Assembly: GCF_937997595.1 (NCBI RefSeq)
Contig: NZ_CALKTS010000144.1
Location: forward strand, 1-5,644
Reading direction: 5' to 3'
Length of the DNA: 5,644 nucleotides
Source of the DNA: an uncultured Campylobacter sp.
GTDB taxonomy: Bacteria > Campylobacterota > Campylobacteria > Campylobacterales > Campylobacteraceae
Both the position numbers and the translations under genes were made by a program. The notes beneath the pieces were generated by a model. That model did not search any database. It saw only the letters and a list, made by a program, of their open reading frames with translations, and was not told the origin of the DNA. Within the stretch, counting starts at the first letter, position 1, and every line of letters begins with the position of its first letter. Below are positions 5,167-5,644 of the stretch, piece after piece.

Positions 5167-5644
5167 TTGCTTTGCGTAATTTCGCGTATCCGCACCCATA
5201 AACGGCTCATGATCGCAGCTGAAATTTTGCGGAATGAAATTTCGCGCCTTAAAATTTTATCCATAAATTTTAAAAACCCAGCCGCGGCGTCTGAAATTTG
5301 ACCGATCGCACGCTTTAAATTTAGCCACACGCTCACAATTCGGTTGTGCCCATATTTAAATTTATCGCCCGTCGCAGAACCTTGCCCGCAAAACAGACGC
5401 GCTGCAAAATAGACCCCGCCGCGAGGCTAAACGCACCGTAAATTTTATCGTTTCGCAGTGGGGCAAATTCAGTGCTGCAAAGCAAGAACCTGCGCGCCGC
5501 CGGATTAAATTTACGTCGCAGAGCAAATTTCACGCCGCAGCCATTTTCGTGAAAATCCCGCGACGCAAGAGCTTTAAGCAGTCTGCTTAGTAAAATTCCG
5601 CGATCGCAATAGCTAAATTTAAAACGAAAAATCCCCCGTCGCGC

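Larger units (their letters stand above)
4564..5644. repeat. Gene-free repeat field upstream of the LysE-dapE unit
   Basis: This stretch of about 1.1 kb, reaching the right edge of the window, contains no credible gene. By hand count 32 RAATTY hexamers occur, about one per 34 bases, mainly AAATTT, set in G/C-rich segments. Both orientations of the flanked motif are present. Recurring longer words include GAAATTTTGC (5161-5170, 5221-5230) and the 31-bp repeat also found in the other spacer. Two short inverted repeats lie near the right end, ATTTTC-GT-GAAAAT (5543-5556) and TAAGCAG-T-CTGCTTA (5575-5589), neither with a U-tract. The promoter of the minus-strand unit should lie in its left part. 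Confidence 0.72.

Noticed and set aside
5151..5533. Two short minus-strand open frames in the right-hand field
   Set aside because: They consist of repeat sequence, with no conserved motif and no convincing start signals.

Overview
The window looks like a chromosomal segment of an epsilonproteobacterium, most likely a Campylobacter with a mid-40s GC genome of the C. gracilis type. This is inferred from the mixed codon use, the very frequent AAATTT/TAAAATT words, and the LysE-type exporter next to dapE, a gene order I recall from Campylobacter. No species-specific marker gene is present, so the genus is probable and the species is a guess.

Layout from left to right. (1) Positions 1-990, plus strand, hold the 3' part of a gene whose reading frame is already open at base 1. 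A long low-complexity N-terminal part leads into a C-terminal domain resembling RusA-type Holliday junction resolvases. (2) Positions 1133-1696, plus strand, encode a complete O6-alkylguanine-DNA alkyltransferase (ogt). (3) Positions 1697-2772 form a gene-free convergent spacer filled with short degenerate repeats. (4) Positions 4563-2773, minus strand, hold a two-gene unit: a LysE-family amino-acid exporter followed 15 bases later by dapE of the diaminopimelate/lysine pathway. (5) Positions 4564-5644, upstream of that unit, are a second long gene-free stretch of the same repeats.

The two plus-strand genes both point to DNA metabolism (branched-DNA cleavage and alkylation repair), but nothing shows that they work together. 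The minus-strand pair fits diaminopimelate/lysine synthesis combined with export of a surplus amino acid.

The most unusual signal is the repeat content. By hand count the hexamer RAATTY occurs 27 times in 1696-2772, 32 times in 4564-5644, 5 times in 991-1132 and 12 times in the first 600 bases of the left-hand gene. It occurs only about 11 times in the 2.3 kb of ogt, dapE and lysE. The sites are embedded in longer degenerate modules shared between the distant spacers, including one near-identical 31-bp copy pair. As I recall, RAATTY is the motif methylated by CtsM in C. jejuni, which marks DNA for natural transformation. The spacers may therefore act as dense uptake-signal arrays; this is a hypothesis.
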